Assembly: GCF_029892105.1 (NCBI RefSeq)
Contig: NZ_JARZAJ010000008.1
Coordinates: forward strand, 124,001 to 188,000
Reading direction: 5' to 3'
DNA: 64,000 nucleotides
Source of the DNA: Kitasatospora sp. GP82
GTDB lineage: Bacteria; Actinomycetota; Actinomycetes; Streptomycetales; Streptomycetaceae
Shown: positions 43,141 to 53,181 of the stretch, one piece after another
Layout of the letters: each line of letters starts with the position of its first letter
How positions within the stretch are numbered: the stretch's first letter is position 1
The notes under the pieces: generated by a model
Told to the model about the DNA's origin: nothing
What the model saw: the letters and a program-made list of their open reading frames with translations, nothing else
Database searches by the model: none
Made by a program: the position numbers and the translations under genes

Positions 43141-43887
43141 ATGAGTCTCTTCCGCGACGACGGCGTGGTTCTGCGCACCCAGAAACTGGGCGAGGCCGAC
43201 CGCATCATCACCCTGCTCACGCGCCAGCACGGCCGGGTACGCGCGGTGGCCCGAGGCGTCCGCAAGACCAAGTCCAAGTTCGGCGCCCGCCTGGAACCCT
43301 TCTCCCACGTCGATGTGCAGTTCTTCAGCCGGGGCGCCGACCTGATCGGCCGCACCCTCCCGCTCTGCACCCAGGTGGAGACGATCGCTCCGTACGGTGG
43401 TTCGATCGTCACCGACTACGGCCGCTACACCGCCGGTACGGCCATGCTGGAAACGGCTGAACGATTCGCCGAGAACGAGGGCGAGCCCGCCGTCCAGCAG
43501 TACCTGCTGCTGGTCGGCGGGCTGCGCACGCTGGCCGCCGGGCTGCACGAGTCGCACCTGGTGCTGGACGCCTTCCTGCTGAGGTCGCTCGCGGTCAACG
43601 GATACGGCGCGAGTTTCACCGACTGCGCCAAATGCGGTCTGCCGGGACCGAACCGCTTCTTCTCGCTCCAGGCGGGCGGAGTGCTCTGCGCGGACTGCCG
43701 AGTGCCTGGAAGTGCCGTACCCTCCCCTGAGACACTGGTACTGCTCGGCTCGCTGCTGTCAGGGGACTGGCAGACGGCGGACAACTGCGAGCCTCGGTAC
43801 TGGCGGGAGGGCAGCGGGCTGGTGGCCGCCTATCTGCAGTGGCACCTGGAGCGGGGAATCCGCTCGATGAGATACGTGGAGAAGTGA
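43141..43887 (+). CDS. recO: DNA repair protein RecO
   Basis: Recombination mediator of 248 residues with an N-terminal OB fold ([36 protein letters not shown]) and a helical C-terminal domain carrying a zinc site, CAKCG near 160 and CADC near 181. It helps RecR load RecA on SSB-coated DNA. ATG at 43141 is placed by the conserved N-terminus. The next gene, uppS, starts five bases after its stop, so the two are cotranscribed, the usual actinobacterial recO-uppS order. Confidence 0.95.
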   Translation: MSLFRDDGVVLRTQKLGEADRIITLLTRQHGRVRAVARGVRKTKSKFGARLEPFSHVDVQFFSRGADLIGRTLPLCTQVETIAPYGGSIVTDYGRYTAGTAMLETAERFAENEGEPAVQQYLLLVGGLRTLAAGLHESHLVLDAFLLRSLAVNGYGASFTDCAKCGLPGPNRFFSLQAGGVLCADCRVPGSAVPSPETLVLLGSLLSGDWQTADNCEPRYWREGSGLVAAYLQWHLERGIRSMRYVEK

Positions 43888-43892
43888 GCAGC

Positions 43893-44723
43893 ATGGCAGC
43901 GCGACGGCTCTTCGGCGGTAAGCAGCGCGAGTACGTTCCCCCGGCCCCGCACCCGAGCGGCGCCCGGCCCCCGAAGCTTCCCGGTGAGCTTGTCCCCAAT
44001 CACGTCGCGATCGTGATGGACGGCAACGGCCGCTGGGCCAAGGAGCGCGGACTGCCGCGCACCGAGGGCCACAAGGTCGGCGAGTCGGTGGTCCTCGACG
44101 TGCTCAAGGGCGCGATCGAGCTCGGTGTGAAGAACGTGTCGCTGTACGCCTTCTCCACCGAGAACTGGAAGCGCTCCCCGGAGGAGGTGAAGTTCCTGAT
44201 GAACTTCAACCGGGACGTCATCCGCCGCCGCCGCGACGAGCTGGACGCCATGGGCGTCCGGATCCGCTGGGCCGGGCGGATGCCCAAGCTCTGGAAGAGC
44301 GTGGTCCAGGAGCTCCAGGTCGCCCAGGAGCAGACCAAGCAGAACGACGCCGTCACCCTCTACATGTGTGTCAACTACGGTGGCCGGGCCGAGATCGCGG
44401 ACGCCGCGGCGGCCATCGGCCGGGACGTGGCGGCCGGAAGGCTGGACCCGGCGAAGATCTCCGAGAAGACCATCGCCAAGTACCTCTACCACCCGGACAT
44501 GCCGGACGTGGACCTGCTGCTGCGCCCCAGCGGTGAGCAGCGCACCTCCAACTTCCTGCTCTGGCAGAGCGCCTACGCCGAGTTCGTCTTCCAGGACGTG
44601 CTCTGGCCGGACTTCGACCGCCGGGACCTGTGGCGGGCCTGCGAGCAGTTCGCGATGCGCGACCGCCGCTTCGGCGGTGCCATCCCCAACGAGGTCGCCG
44701 CCGAGGTCCCTGCCCAGCGCTGA
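43893..44723 (+). CDS. uppS: Isoprenyl transferase (undecaprenyl diphosphate synthase)
   Basis: Cis-prenyltransferase of 276 residues that builds long polyprenyl diphosphates used as cell-wall lipid carrier. The catalytic [16 protein letters not shown] motif is near 35-50, [12 protein letters not shown] near 84-95, and [21 protein letters not shown] near 210. The first 30 residues are a basic, Pro-rich extension common in actinobacteria. It is coupled to recO and followed by a 24-bp terminator palindrome. Product chain length (C50 or C55) cannot be told from sequence. Confidence 0.95.
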   Translation: MAARRLFGGKQREYVPPAPHPSGARPPKLPGELVPNHVAIVMDGNGRWAKERGLPRTEGHKVGESVVLDVLKGAIELGVKNVSLYAFSTENWKRSPEEVKFLMNFNRDVIRRRRDELDAMGVRIRWAGRMPKLWKSVVQELQVAQEQTKQNDAVTLYMCVNYGGRAEIADAAAAIGRDVAAGRLDPAKISEKTIAKYLYHPDMPDVDLLLRPSGEQRTSNFLLWQSAYAEFVFQDVLWPDFDRRDLWRACEQFAMRDRRFGGAIPNEVAAEVPAQR

Positions 44724-44746
44724 CGCCGGTGGGACAGTCGTACGGA

Positions 44747-44794
44747 CATGCGCAAGGGGCTCGGGAGCAGCTGCTCCCGAGCCCCTTGCGCATG
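44747..44794. terminator. Perfect 24-bp palindromic hairpin, bidirectional
   Basis: Arms 44747-44770 and 44771-44794 are exact inverse complements. It lies between the convergent uppS (plus) and zur (minus) genes. Confidence 0.85.
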
Positions 44795-44811
44795 CCTTGC
44801 CTACGGAGTGT

Positions 44812-45225
44812 TCAGCCCTTCCTGGCGGAGCACTCCCCGCACAGGCCGAAGATCTCCAGCGTGTGGGCGATATCGGTGTAACCGTGCTCGGCGGCCACCG
44901 TGTTGGCCCAGCGCTCGACCGCCGGCCCCTCGACCTCCACGGTGGCGCCGCACTCGCGGCAGACCAGGTGGTGGTGGTGCCCGCTGCTGCAACGCCGGTA
45001 GACCGCCTCGCCGTCGGCGGTGCGCAGCACGTCCACCTCACCGGCGTCGGCCAGCGACTGCAAGGTGCGGTACACCGTGGTCAGCCCGACCGAGTCGCCC
45101 CGGTGCTTGAGCATGTCGTGCAGCTCCTGCGCGCTGCGGAAGTCCTCGATCTCGTCCAGGGCCGCCGAGACGGCGGCTCGCTGCCGAGTGGATCGGGCGC
45201 GCGGCGACGGGCCTGCGGTGGTCAC
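44812..45225 (-). CDS. zur: Zinc uptake regulator Zur (Fur family)
   Basis: A 137-residue Fur-family repressor. The winged HTH (QELHDMLKHRGDSVGLTTVYRTLQ) is at about 35-65, the metal-rich hinge SSGHHHHLVC near 85-94, and the structural zinc site is formed by CREC near 94-97 and CGEC near 131-134. With zinc bound it represses zinc uptake genes. GTG at 45225 is seven bases from AGGAGG; longer starts are unsupported. It is the last gene of the znuA-znuC-znuB-zur group, 35 bases after znuB, so it may control its own operon through the boxes at 48216-48252. Confidence 0.93.
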   Translation of the reverse strand: MTTAGPSPRARSTRQRAAVSAALDEIEDFRSAQELHDMLKHRGDSVGLTTVYRTLQSLADAGEVDVLRTADGEAVYRRCSSGHHHHLVCRECGATVEVEGPAVERWANTVAAEHGYTDIAHTLEIFGLCGECSARKG

Positions 45226-45260
45226 CGTGGGTCCTCCTGGGGGTGGGTTCATCTCGCACC

Positions 45261-46331
45261 TCATTGTGCCAGCCCCGTACTGGCGATCGGGTCGCTCTTC
45301 CGCGCTCCGTTCGCACTCGGTTCCCTGCCGGGCGTCCGCTCACTGCCTTCCTGCGTCTGGTCGCTGTGCTTGTGGCCGCTCCGTGCGTCCGCGCTCCGGC
45401 TGTGATCGCCCTGCTTGTGACCGCTCTGCTTGTGACTGCTCTGGGTGGGGAGTGCCACCTCGTGGACCTCGTGGACCTCGTGGACCTCGTGGACCTCGTG
45501 CTCGGCGGCGGCGCGGTGGCGGCGGCGGGCCAGAGGTGCGGCGATCGCGCTGAAGACGGCGAAGATGGCGATGGCGAGCAGCACGATGGCCGGTCCTGAC
45601 GGCACGTCGGCCTGGTACGAACCGGCCACCCCGGCCACCGCGACGGTGATCCCCAGGGCGATCGCGGCTGCCTGGGTGGCGGCGAAGGACCGGGTGAGCT
45701 GCTGGGCCGCCGCGACCGGGACCACCATCAGTGCGCTCACCAGCAGCAGCCCGACCACGCGCATCGCCACGGTCACGGTGACGGCTGCGGTCACGGCGAG
45801 CAGCAGGTTGAGGACGCGTACCGGGATGCCGGTGACCCGGGCGAACTCCTCGTCCTGGCAGATCGCGAAGAGCTGGCGGCGCAGCCCGATGGTGATCGCG
45901 ATCACCGCGATGCCGAGCACCGCGATGGTGGTCAGATCCGAGGGGGAGACGGTCAGGATGGAGCCCCAGAGGTAGCTCTCCAGACTGCCGCTGCCGGCCT
46001 GGGCGCTCATGCTGACCAGCAGCTTTCCGCAGGCCATACCGCCGTAGAAGAGCATCGCGAGTGCGATGTCGCCGCGCTGCTTGCCGCGGGAGCGGACCAG
46101 TTCCATCACGATCGCGCCGAGCACGCAGACCAGCACGGCCATCCAGATCGGGCTGGTCTGGAACAGGAAGCCGAGGCCGACACCGGTCAGTGCGACATGC
46201 CCGATGCCGTCACCCATCAGGGCCTGCCGCCGCTGCACCAGGTAGACGCCGACGGCGGGCGCGGTGATGCCGACCAGGACAGCGGCGATCAGTGCCCGCT
46301 GCATGAAGTCGTAGTTGAGCATCTCGATCAT
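45261..46331 (-). CDS. znuB: Zinc ABC transporter permease ZnuB with His-rich tail
   Basis: Membrane permease of 356 residues with about eight helices between residues 10 and 285, including the ABC-3 signature GDGIGHVALTGVGLG near 40-55. The unusual part is the C-terminal cytoplasmic tail (about 290-356): five HEV repeats encoded by a 9-bp tandem repeat, then SHKQSGHKQGDH and SGHKHSDQ. This could store or sense zinc. ATG overlaps the znuC stop by four bases. Longer than most ZnuB proteins because of the tail. Confidence 0.92.
   Translation of the reverse strand: MIEMLNYDFMQRALIAAVLVGITAPAVGVYLVQRRQALMGDGIGHVALTGVGLGFLFQTSPIWMAVLVCVLGAIVMELVRSRGKQRGDIALAMLFYGGMACGKLLVSMSAQAGSGSLESYLWGSILTVSPSDLTTIAVLGIAVIAITIGLRRQLFAICQDEEFARVTGIPVRVLNLLLAVTAAVTVTVAMRVVGLLLVSALMVVPVAAAQQLTRSFAATQAAAIALGITVAVAGVAGSYQADVPSGPAIVLLAIAIFAVFSAIAAPLARRRHRAAAEHEVHEVHEVHEVHEVALPTQSSHKQSGHKQGDHSRSADARSGHKHSDQTQEGSERTPGREPSANGARKSDPIASTGLAQ
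45460..45503. repeat. 9-bp tandem repeat inside znuB
   Basis: CCTCGTGGA (reading HEV on the minus strand) repeats about five times. In frame, so copy number changes would alter the His-rich tail length without breaking the protein. Confidence 0.85.
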
Positions 46332-47182
46332 GCCAGCAGCCTCGGGGTCGTCAGGTGGTCGTCGTCCGCGTGCGGGTGACAGCCTTGGTGTGCCAGAGAA
46401 TCGGGTTCGTGTCCGGGCGCGGCGTGCTGCCCTGCGCCCTTCGGGGGCGGGCCGTCGTGGGTGACGCGGCCGTCGCGGAGCACCACGGCCCGGTCGATCA
46501 GCGGCTCCAGCGGGCCCAGTTCGTGCAGGACGAGAAGGACGGCGGCGCCGCGCCCGACCTCGTGGCGCAGGGTGCCGGCGAGGATCTGCTGGCTCGCCAT
46601 GTCCACCCCGGCCATCGGTTCGTCCATGATCAACAGGTCCGGGGTGCCGACCAGCGCACGGGCGATCAGCACCCGCTGGTGCTGGCCGCCGGAGAGGTTG
46701 GCCACTCCGTCCTCGGCGCGGTCCAGCATCCCGACGGCGTCCAGCGCCCGGTCGACGGCCTCCCGGTCCTTGCGGCGGAAGGGCAGCAGCCGGTGCTGCG
46801 GCAGCCGTCCGGTCGAGACCACCTCACGGACCGTCGCGGGCACTCCGCCTGCGGCGGTGGTGCGCTGCGGAACGTAGCCGATCCGGTGCCAGTCCTTGAA
46901 CTTGGCGTACGGGCTGCCGAACAGCTCCAGCCCACCGCGCTCCAAGGGGACCGAACCGATCACCGTCTTGACGGTGGTGGACTTGCCCGAGCCGTTGGCA
47001 CCGAGCAGTGCGACCACCTCGCCGGGCTGCACCGTGAGGTCGATGCCGCGCAGGACCGGGCGGCCTTCGATGGAGGCGACGGCGTCGCTGAGCCGGACGG
47101 CCGCAGGCGCGGTGTCCGCAGTGAGCGGATGCCGCGCCTGGCCGGAGCCCGTCTGCGCCGTGTCGGGTATGACAGAGCTCAT
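46328..47182 (-). CDS. znuC: Zinc ABC transporter ATP-binding protein ZnuC
   Basis: ATPase subunit of 284 residues: Walker A GANGSGKST near 68-76, Q-loop VPQR near 115, signature LSGGQHQRV near 170-178, Walker B LLIMDEP near 190, and switch His in VLHELG near 224. A His-rich C-terminal end (GQHAAPGHEP, HQGCHPHADDDH) may bind zinc. ATG at 47182 has AAGAGGAC upstream. It is coupled to znuB (4-base overlap) and follows znuA by 77 bases. Confidence 0.93.
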   Translation of the reverse strand: MSSVIPDTAQTGSGQARHPLTADTAPAAVRLSDAVASIEGRPVLRGIDLTVQPGEVVALLGANGSGKSTTVKTVIGSVPLERGGLELFGSPYAKFKDWHRIGYVPQRTTAAGGVPATVREVVSTGRLPQHRLLPFRRKDREAVDRALDAVGMLDRAEDGVANLSGGQHQRVLIARALVGTPDLLIMDEPMAGVDMASQQILAGTLRHEVGRGAAVLLVLHELGPLEPLIDRAVVLRDGRVTHDGPPPKGAGQHAAPGHEPDSLAHQGCHPHADDDHLTTPRLLA

Positions 47183-47259
47183 GGGTGGGGTGTCCTCTTG
47201 GTGTCTCGTCCTCGGCCGATCACGTTCTCGCCCGGCTCGGCTGCCGGCCGGTCGGGCTC

Positions 47260-48216
47260 TCAACTGCTCGTGCCGAGCGCGGCCTGCAGATTGGTCAGGT
47301 TCTGACGCATGATCGAGAAGTAGTCGTTGCCGGACGGGTCCTTCACACCCTCGATCGGGTCGAGTACGGCGGTCTTCAGACCGAGGTCCTTGGCGACCGT
47401 CTTGGCCAGATCGGGGCTGACCAGTGCCTCGAAGAAGATCGTGGTGACGCCGTTGTCCTTGGCAGCCTTCTGGATCGCGGCGAGGCGGGCCGGGGTCGGC
47501 TCGGCCTCCGGGTCCACACCGTTGATGGCGATCTGGTTCAGGCCGTAGTGGTCGGCGAGGTAGCCGAAGGCGGCGTGGCTGGTGACGAAGGTCTTGCTCT
47601 TGGCGCCCTTGAGCCCGGTCTGGAAGTCCTTGTCCAGGGCGGACAGCTTGGTGACCAGCTCGTCGGTGTTCTTCTGGTAGTCGCCGGCGTGGTCCGGGTC
47701 GGCCTTGGCCAGCTCGGCGCCGACGCTCTTGGCGACGGCGGCGTAGCGGGTCGGGTCGAGCCAGATGTGCGGGTCGCCGGCGGCATCAGTGTGGTCGTGT
47801 CCGTCGTGGCTCGCGGTGCCCTCGTCCAGGTGGTGGTCGACCAGGGGCGAGGCGGCGGTGGCGTCCACGACGTGCTTGACGGGGCTCTGCTCGACGACCT
47901 TGTCCACGGAGGGCTGCAGGCCCTTGAGGTAGACCACGAGGTCCGCCTCCTGCACGGTCGCGACCTGCTTGGCCTTGAGTTCGAGATCGTGCGGCTCGAC
48001 GCCTGCCGCGGTGAGATCGGTGACCTTCACATGGCTGCCGCCGATCTGCTCGGCGAGGAACTCCATGGGGTAGAACGACGCCACCACGCTCAGCTTGCCG
48101 TCGCTGCCCTTGCTGCCGGCGCTGCTCGAACCGCCGCAGGCGGAGAGGACGAGGGTGCCGACGACGGCGGTGGCAGTCAGGGCTATCGAGGTGGCCGGAA
48201 GGCGTCGCAGCATCAT
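47260..48216 (-). CDS. znuA: Zinc ABC transporter substrate-binding lipoprotein ZnuA
   Basis: Lipid-anchored zinc-binding protein. A lipoprotein signal peptide ends in LVLSAC near residue 26. The cluster A-1 fold has the zinc His residues in GVEPHDLEL, a His/Asp loop HHLDEGTASHDGHDHTD, PHIWLDP and TSHAAFGYLA. I use the ATG at 48216; ATG codons at 48213, 48225 and 48231 are also in frame and none has a ribosome site, so the mRNA may be leaderless. From 48216, both Zur boxes lie immediately upstream, which fits repression. Confidence 0.9.
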   Translation of the reverse strand: MMLRRLPATSIALTATAVVGTLVLSACGGSSSAGSKGSDGKLSVVASFYPMEFLAEQIGGSHVKVTDLTAAGVEPHDLELKAKQVATVQEADLVVYLKGLQPSVDKVVEQSPVKHVVDATAASPLVDHHLDEGTASHDGHDHTDAAGDPHIWLDPTRYAAVAKSVGAELAKADPDHAGDYQKNTDELVTKLSALDKDFQTGLKGAKSKTFVTSHAAFGYLADHYGLNQIAINGVDPEAEPTPARLAAIQKAAKDNGVTTIFFEALVSPDLAKTVAKDLGLKTAVLDPIEGVKDPSGNDYFSIMRQNLTNLQAALGTSS

Positions 48217-48252
48217 GACAACCATTGTCATCTTAACTGGAAATGATTGTCA
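48216..48252. promoter_or_regulatory. Tandem Zur boxes upstream of znuA
   Basis: Two 15-base palindromic sites: TGACAACCATTGTCA at 48216-48230 (TGACAA/TTGTCA symmetric) and TGGAAATGATTGTCA at 48238-48252. Both fit the actinobacterial Zur consensus TGaaAATgATTTTCA closely. They lie between znuA and the divergent glyS and next to the zur operon, so Zur should repress znuACB-zur. Spacing between box centres is 22 bases, two helical turns. Confidence 0.75.
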
Positions 48253-48415
48253 ACTCACCCGATTGGCGTATGAACCGCATGGGCGGCAAGATCAAATCGA
48301 AATACCGATTTGAACCCCCCGCCCACGGGCCCGGTAACCTGAGGTATTCGGGTGCGCGCAACCAGCCGCGCCTTGACCGTGCCGTCGAACCTGACGTCGT
48401 ACTGAAGAGAGCACT

Positions 48416-49798
<1,383 letters not shown>

Positions 49799-49826
49799 TC
49801 TCGGCGTCCGACAGTCCCTCTTCTTG

Positions 49827-49870
49827 ACCACAAGCCCCCGCGCGGCTCGCTCCGCGTGGGGGCTTGTGGT
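49827..49870. terminator. glyS terminator hairpin
   Basis: 19-base arms 49827-49845 and 49852-49870, one G-U pair, 6-base loop, then TTTGT. Confidence 0.85.
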
Positions 49871-49897
49871 TTGTGCGGGGGGCGTGGGGGAGGGTGC

Positions 49898-49939
49898 TGC
49901 TGTCTGCTGTCTGCTGTCTGCTGTCTGCTGTCTGCTGTC
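49898..49939. repeat. 7-bp tandem repeat, six copies
   Basis: TGCTGTC repeats exactly six times between glyS and the NADAR gene. Being 7-bp, slippage would be tolerated only outside coding sequence, as here. Confidence 0.9.
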
Positions 49940-49961
49940 GGGGGGCCGGTGCGCCGGGGCG

Positions 49962-50537
49962 TCAGCCCGCCAGGCGGGCGCGGGCCTCCATCAAGGCGAA
50001 GCCCAGCAGGTTGAGGCCGCGCCACTCGGCGGGCTTGGTCGCCTTCTCGTTGTCGGCTGCCAGGCCGATGCCCCAGAGCCGATCCAGCGGGCTGGCTTCC
50101 ACCAGTACTCGCTGGGCAGTGCCGAGCAGATACTCCCGCAGGGCCTCGTCCTGACCGAACTTGGCCACATTGCCCTGAATCACCAGCTCGAATCGCTCGG
50201 CGGCCCAGCGCTCCTCGTTGAAGCCCTTGATCAGCCGCCCGAGCTTCTTCGCCTCGGCGGGTGTGCGTGCGGACAGAATCCGGGGGATCATCTGCTCCTC
50301 CCCGAAGAGCCGGGCCTTTCCTGCCATCATCCAGTGCTCGGCCGTCGCGTACGTCACCCCGTCCACGGTGAACTCGGCGGGCCACCACTGACTGAGCGAG
50401 CTCGACCCCGCCCGGCCATCTCGCTGTGGCTGGTGCCCCCAGAAGAGCAGGTACTTGGGCTGGGCGCCCGCTGCCACGAGAGCGGCGAGCTCCTCGTGGG
50501 AGCGGGTGTCGGCCGGGGTTCGGGGCTGAGTCGTCAT
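49962..50537 (-). CDS. NADAR-family N-glycosidase
   Basis: A 191-residue protein of the NADAR (YbiA) superfamily, shown by LLFWGHQPQ near 30, the conserved FTVDGVTYATAEHWMMAGKA near 56-75 and PLDRLWGIGLAADN near 148-162. Members hydrolyse N-glycosidic bonds in riboflavin intermediates (YbiA) or reverse ADP-ribosylation of guanine. The invariant acidic/Trp residues appear present (EHWMMAGKA, WGIGLA). It stands alone on the minus strand, convergent with glyS, with no riboflavin or DarT-like toxin gene next to it. Confidence 0.88.
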   Translation of the reverse strand: MTTQPRTPADTRSHEELAALVAAGAQPKYLLFWGHQPQRDGRAGSSSLSQWWPAEFTVDGVTYATAEHWMMAGKARLFGEEQMIPRILSARTPAEAKKLGRLIKGFNEERWAAERFELVIQGNVAKFGQDEALREYLLGTAQRVLVEASPLDRLWGIGLAADNEKATKPAEWRGLNLLGFALMEARARLAG

Positions 50538-50649
50538 ATCGTCATCCTGACATAAAGTGCTGACGGCAACCGCTGGATTTAACCGGCCGACGGATGGCGG
50601 CCCGGCCTTGGGCGGGCGTGCGGCGATGCCGACCTAGGCGGCCGTGGCA

Positions 50650-50730
50650 GTCGTGGTGGTAGATGCAGCCGTGGTGGTAGATGCAGTCATGGTGGCGGAT
50701 GCGGCAGAGGCGGTGAATGCAGCCGTGGCG
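50650..50730. repeat. Imperfect tandem repeat of about 18 bp
   Basis: Four degenerate copies around GTGGTGGTAGATGCAGCC in the 226-base gap 50538-50763. Small frames on both strands here (Val/Asp/Ala rich or His/Cys rich) follow from the repeat and are not called as genes. Confidence 0.6.
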
Positions 50731-50763
50731 GGGGCCGATCAAGTGGGGCCGAGCAGCCCTGCC

Positions 50764-52236
50764 TCAGGCGACCGAGCGGGGCAGCCGGATGCTCAGGAAG
50801 AAGATGACGGCGGAGCCGGTCAGTTGAAGGCTCAGCACCAGCGCAAGTGCGTGGCCGATGCCGATTGTGGGTGAGAGAGCGAGGAAGAGCGTCCCCAGGG
50901 TGGCGACCCCCAACGCGAGGCTGGACTGCTGGGTCGTCGCCAGCACGCCGCTGCCGACGCCCGCCCGCTCGATCGGGACCTTGGACAGCACGACCCGGAA
51001 CAGCGGCGTCCCGATCAGGCCCTGGCCGATGCCCGCCAGCGCCACACCGGGCAGCATCCGCCACGGTGAGAAGTCTGCCCAGTCCGCCAGCACCGTGACG
51101 ACCAGGGTGGCGAGCCCGAGGCCCTGGACGACCGCCCCGGCGGTGATCACTCGGCTGCCGAACCGGCCGATCAGACGCGGCCCGCTCAGCGAGGCGAAGA
51201 AGTACCCGACGGCCATCGGGACCAGCGCCCAGCCTGCTGCGACCGGCCCGAGCTGCAGGCCCTGTTGCAGCATCACGGCCACGACGAACATGAATCCGCC
51301 GAAACCCGTGAAGTACGGCACCGCGACGCCAAGACCCCGACGCATCTCGGGTATCCGCATCAGTGACAGCGGTACGAGCGGTACCTGGCCCGCTCGCTCC
51401 GCCCGCCGCTCCACATAGAGGAACGCGGTGGCCAGAAACGGGAAGGCGCCGAGCAGCACCCAGGACCAGACCGGCCAGCCTGCCGCACGCCCCTCCATCA
51501 GCGGGAGGAAGAGTGAGAGCAGTGCCGCCGTCAGCAACACGGTGCCGGGCAGATCGACACCGGCCGCGTGTGACGAGCGGCTCTCCGGCACGTACGGGAA
51601 CGCGAGGAGGGCGGTGAGCAGTGCGAAAGGCACGTTGAGCAGGAAGACGGCCCGCCAACTGGTGCCGAAGAGGTCGGCGGAGACCAGCATTCCGCCCAGC
51701 ACCTGGCCGATGACCACGGAGATGCCGCCGACGGCTCCGTAGATGCTCAGGGCCCGGGCACGTTGCGGGCCGCTGCTGGCGGCGGTGATCGTGGCCAGCA
51801 CCTGCGGCAGCAGCAACGCGGCCGAGGCGCCCTGCGCTACTCGGGCGGCGACCAGCGTCCAGGCGGTCGGGGCGAGGCCGCAGAGCAGCGAGGTGACGGC
51901 AAAAGCAGCCGCGCCGACGATGAAGAGCCGACGGCGGCCGAAGGTGTCGCCCAGCCGACCGCCGAGCACCAGCAGTACGGCGAAGGCGATGCCGTACCCG
52001 GCGGCGACGAGCTCCAGGACGGCGGGCCCGGCGGCCAGATCGTGGTCGATAGTGGGCAGTGCGACGTTGACGATGAAGAAGTCGAGCATCGGCAGGAAGG
52101 CGCCGAGCAGCACGGTGACGAGACCTGCCAGCCCGAGGGTGGGGGAGGCGGGCTGTGCTGGGGAAGCGGCCTGTGCCGAGGCAGCGGTCTGTGGGGCCGA
52201 TGAAGTCGTCCGCGGGGTCGCGAGTTGCTGGGTCAC
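50764..52236 (-). CDS. MFS drug exporter, DHA2 (EmrB/QacA) family
   Basis: Transporter of 490 residues with about 14 helices, motif A LGDTFGRRRLF near 102-112, motif B ARVAQGASAALLLPQ and motif C-like AVGGISVVIGQVLGG near 165-180. The first 32 residues are Ala/Pro/Ser rich. GTG at 52236 is the first start after the divergent regulator's promoter; its ribosome site is weak. The neighbouring HTH regulator on the opposite strand and two palindromes between them suggest a regulated exporter. Confidence 0.88.
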   Translation of the reverse strand: MTQQLATPRTTSSAPQTAASAQAASPAQPASPTLGLAGLVTVLLGAFLPMLDFFIVNVALPTIDHDLAAGPAVLELVAAGYGIAFAVLLVLGGRLGDTFGRRRLFIVGAAAFAVTSLLCGLAPTAWTLVAARVAQGASAALLLPQVLATITAASSGPQRARALSIYGAVGGISVVIGQVLGGMLVSADLFGTSWRAVFLLNVPFALLTALLAFPYVPESRSSHAAGVDLPGTVLLTAALLSLFLPLMEGRAAGWPVWSWVLLGAFPFLATAFLYVERRAERAGQVPLVPLSLMRIPEMRRGLGVAVPYFTGFGGFMFVVAVMLQQGLQLGPVAAGWALVPMAVGYFFASLSGPRLIGRFGSRVITAGAVVQGLGLATLVVTVLADWADFSPWRMLPGVALAGIGQGLIGTPLFRVVLSKVPIERAGVGSGVLATTQQSSLALGVATLGTLFLALSPTIGIGHALALVLSLQLTGSAVIFFLSIRLPRSVA

Positions 52237-52263
52237 GACTACTACGATCGGGCCTGGCCCACC

Positions 52264-52305
52264 CTGGTACCAGACATCGTTTATCCAGGTATAAGAAGTA
52301 CCTGG
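52264..52305. promoter_or_regulatory. Two palindromes in the MFS/HTH divergent promoter
   Basis: CTGGTACCAG, a perfect 10-base palindrome at 52264-52273, and CCAGGTA (52285-52291) with TACCTGG (52299-52305) around a 7-base spacer. Both share the CTGG/CCAG core and lie 28-70 bases from each start, which fits a single operator system for the HTH regulator. Confidence 0.55.
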
Positions 52306-52338
52306 CAACAGGATCCGATTTCGCGCATCCTTGGCCTT

Positions 52339-53181
52339 ATGACGCCCACCACCGCGCCCGTTGACAGCCGCCGCCATGAGCTCGCGACCTTCCTGCGCAG
52401 CCGTCGCGAGCGGATCTCGCCGGAGCAGGTCGGTCTGCCCCCGACCGGACGCCGTCGGACCCCGGGGTTGCGCCGTGAGGAAGTCGCCCACCTCGCTGCT
52501 GTCGGGGTCACCTGGTACACGTGGCTTGAGCAGGGGAGGGACATCCAGGTCTCTGCCCAGGTGCTGGACTCGGTGGCCCGGACACTGCAGCTCGACCGGA
52601 ACGAGCGGGCCCACCTCTTCGTCCTGGCAGGCTCGGAGGATCCGACCCCGATACAGGACTGCCCCACCATTACGCCGTCCGTCCGGCTGGTACTGGAGCA
52701 GCTCGCCCCGATGCCCGCCGTCGTGCTCAACAGCCGATACGACATCCTTGCGTACAACCGCGCGTACACCTGGATCGCCGGTGATCTCGACTCGATGCCG
52801 TTCGAGGACCGGAACGTGCTGTGGCTGGTCTTCGCCGACTCCCGTTTCGCCTCGGTGCTGGTAGATATCCAGGCGGCCCGAGAGTCGGTGGTGGCCCGAT
52901 TCCGCGCCGCGATGGCTGAGCACTCCTCGGAACCCGCCTGGAAGAACCTTCTCCAGCGACTGCGCAGGACCTTCCCCGACTTCGAGGCGGTCTGGGACCG
53001 ACACGAGGTGGACGGCCCCGGCAACGGCCTCAAGCGCTTCCTGCTCCCCGAGGTCGGTCTGCTCCGCTTCGAGTACACGAACCTGTGGCTGGGCCCTCGA
53101 CCGCGCACTCGGCTCGTGGCCTACACCCCGCAGGACGAGGAGAGCCGAGCTCGCCTGGAGCGCCTCGCGGTGATGGAGTGA
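52339..53181 (+). CDS. MmyB-like helix-turn-helix regulator
   Basis: A 280-residue regulator: N-terminal Xre-type HTH (about 15-85) with FLRSRRERISPEQVGLP and GRRRTPGLRREEVAHLAAVGVTWYTWLEQGR, then the MmyB-like ligand domain (VVLNSRYDILAYNRAYTWI near 137-155). These proteins typically control a neighbouring exporter or oxidoreductase gene. ATG at 52339. It diverges from the MFS gene across a promoter with two palindromes. The family binds fatty-acid-like ligands in at least one known case. Confidence 0.9.
   Translation: MTPTTAPVDSRRHELATFLRSRRERISPEQVGLPPTGRRRTPGLRREEVAHLAAVGVTWYTWLEQGRDIQVSAQVLDSVARTLQLDRNERAHLFVLAGSEDPTPIQDCPTITPSVRLVLEQLAPMPAVVLNSRYDILAYNRAYTWIAGDLDSMPFEDRNVLWLVFADSRFASVLVDIQAARESVVARFRAAMAEHSSEPAWKNLLQRLRRTFPDFEAVWDRHEVDGPGNGLKRFLLPEVGLLRFEYTNLWLGPRPRTRLVAYTPQDEESRARLERLAVME

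Noticed and set aside
45460..45503. Tandem repeat considered as a CRISPR-like array
   Set aside because: The unit is 9 bp without spacers and lies in frame inside znuB.
50542..50874. Small frames on both strands in the repeat region
   Set aside because: They follow the imperfect 18-bp repeat, have no ribosome site, and differ only by repeat translation.
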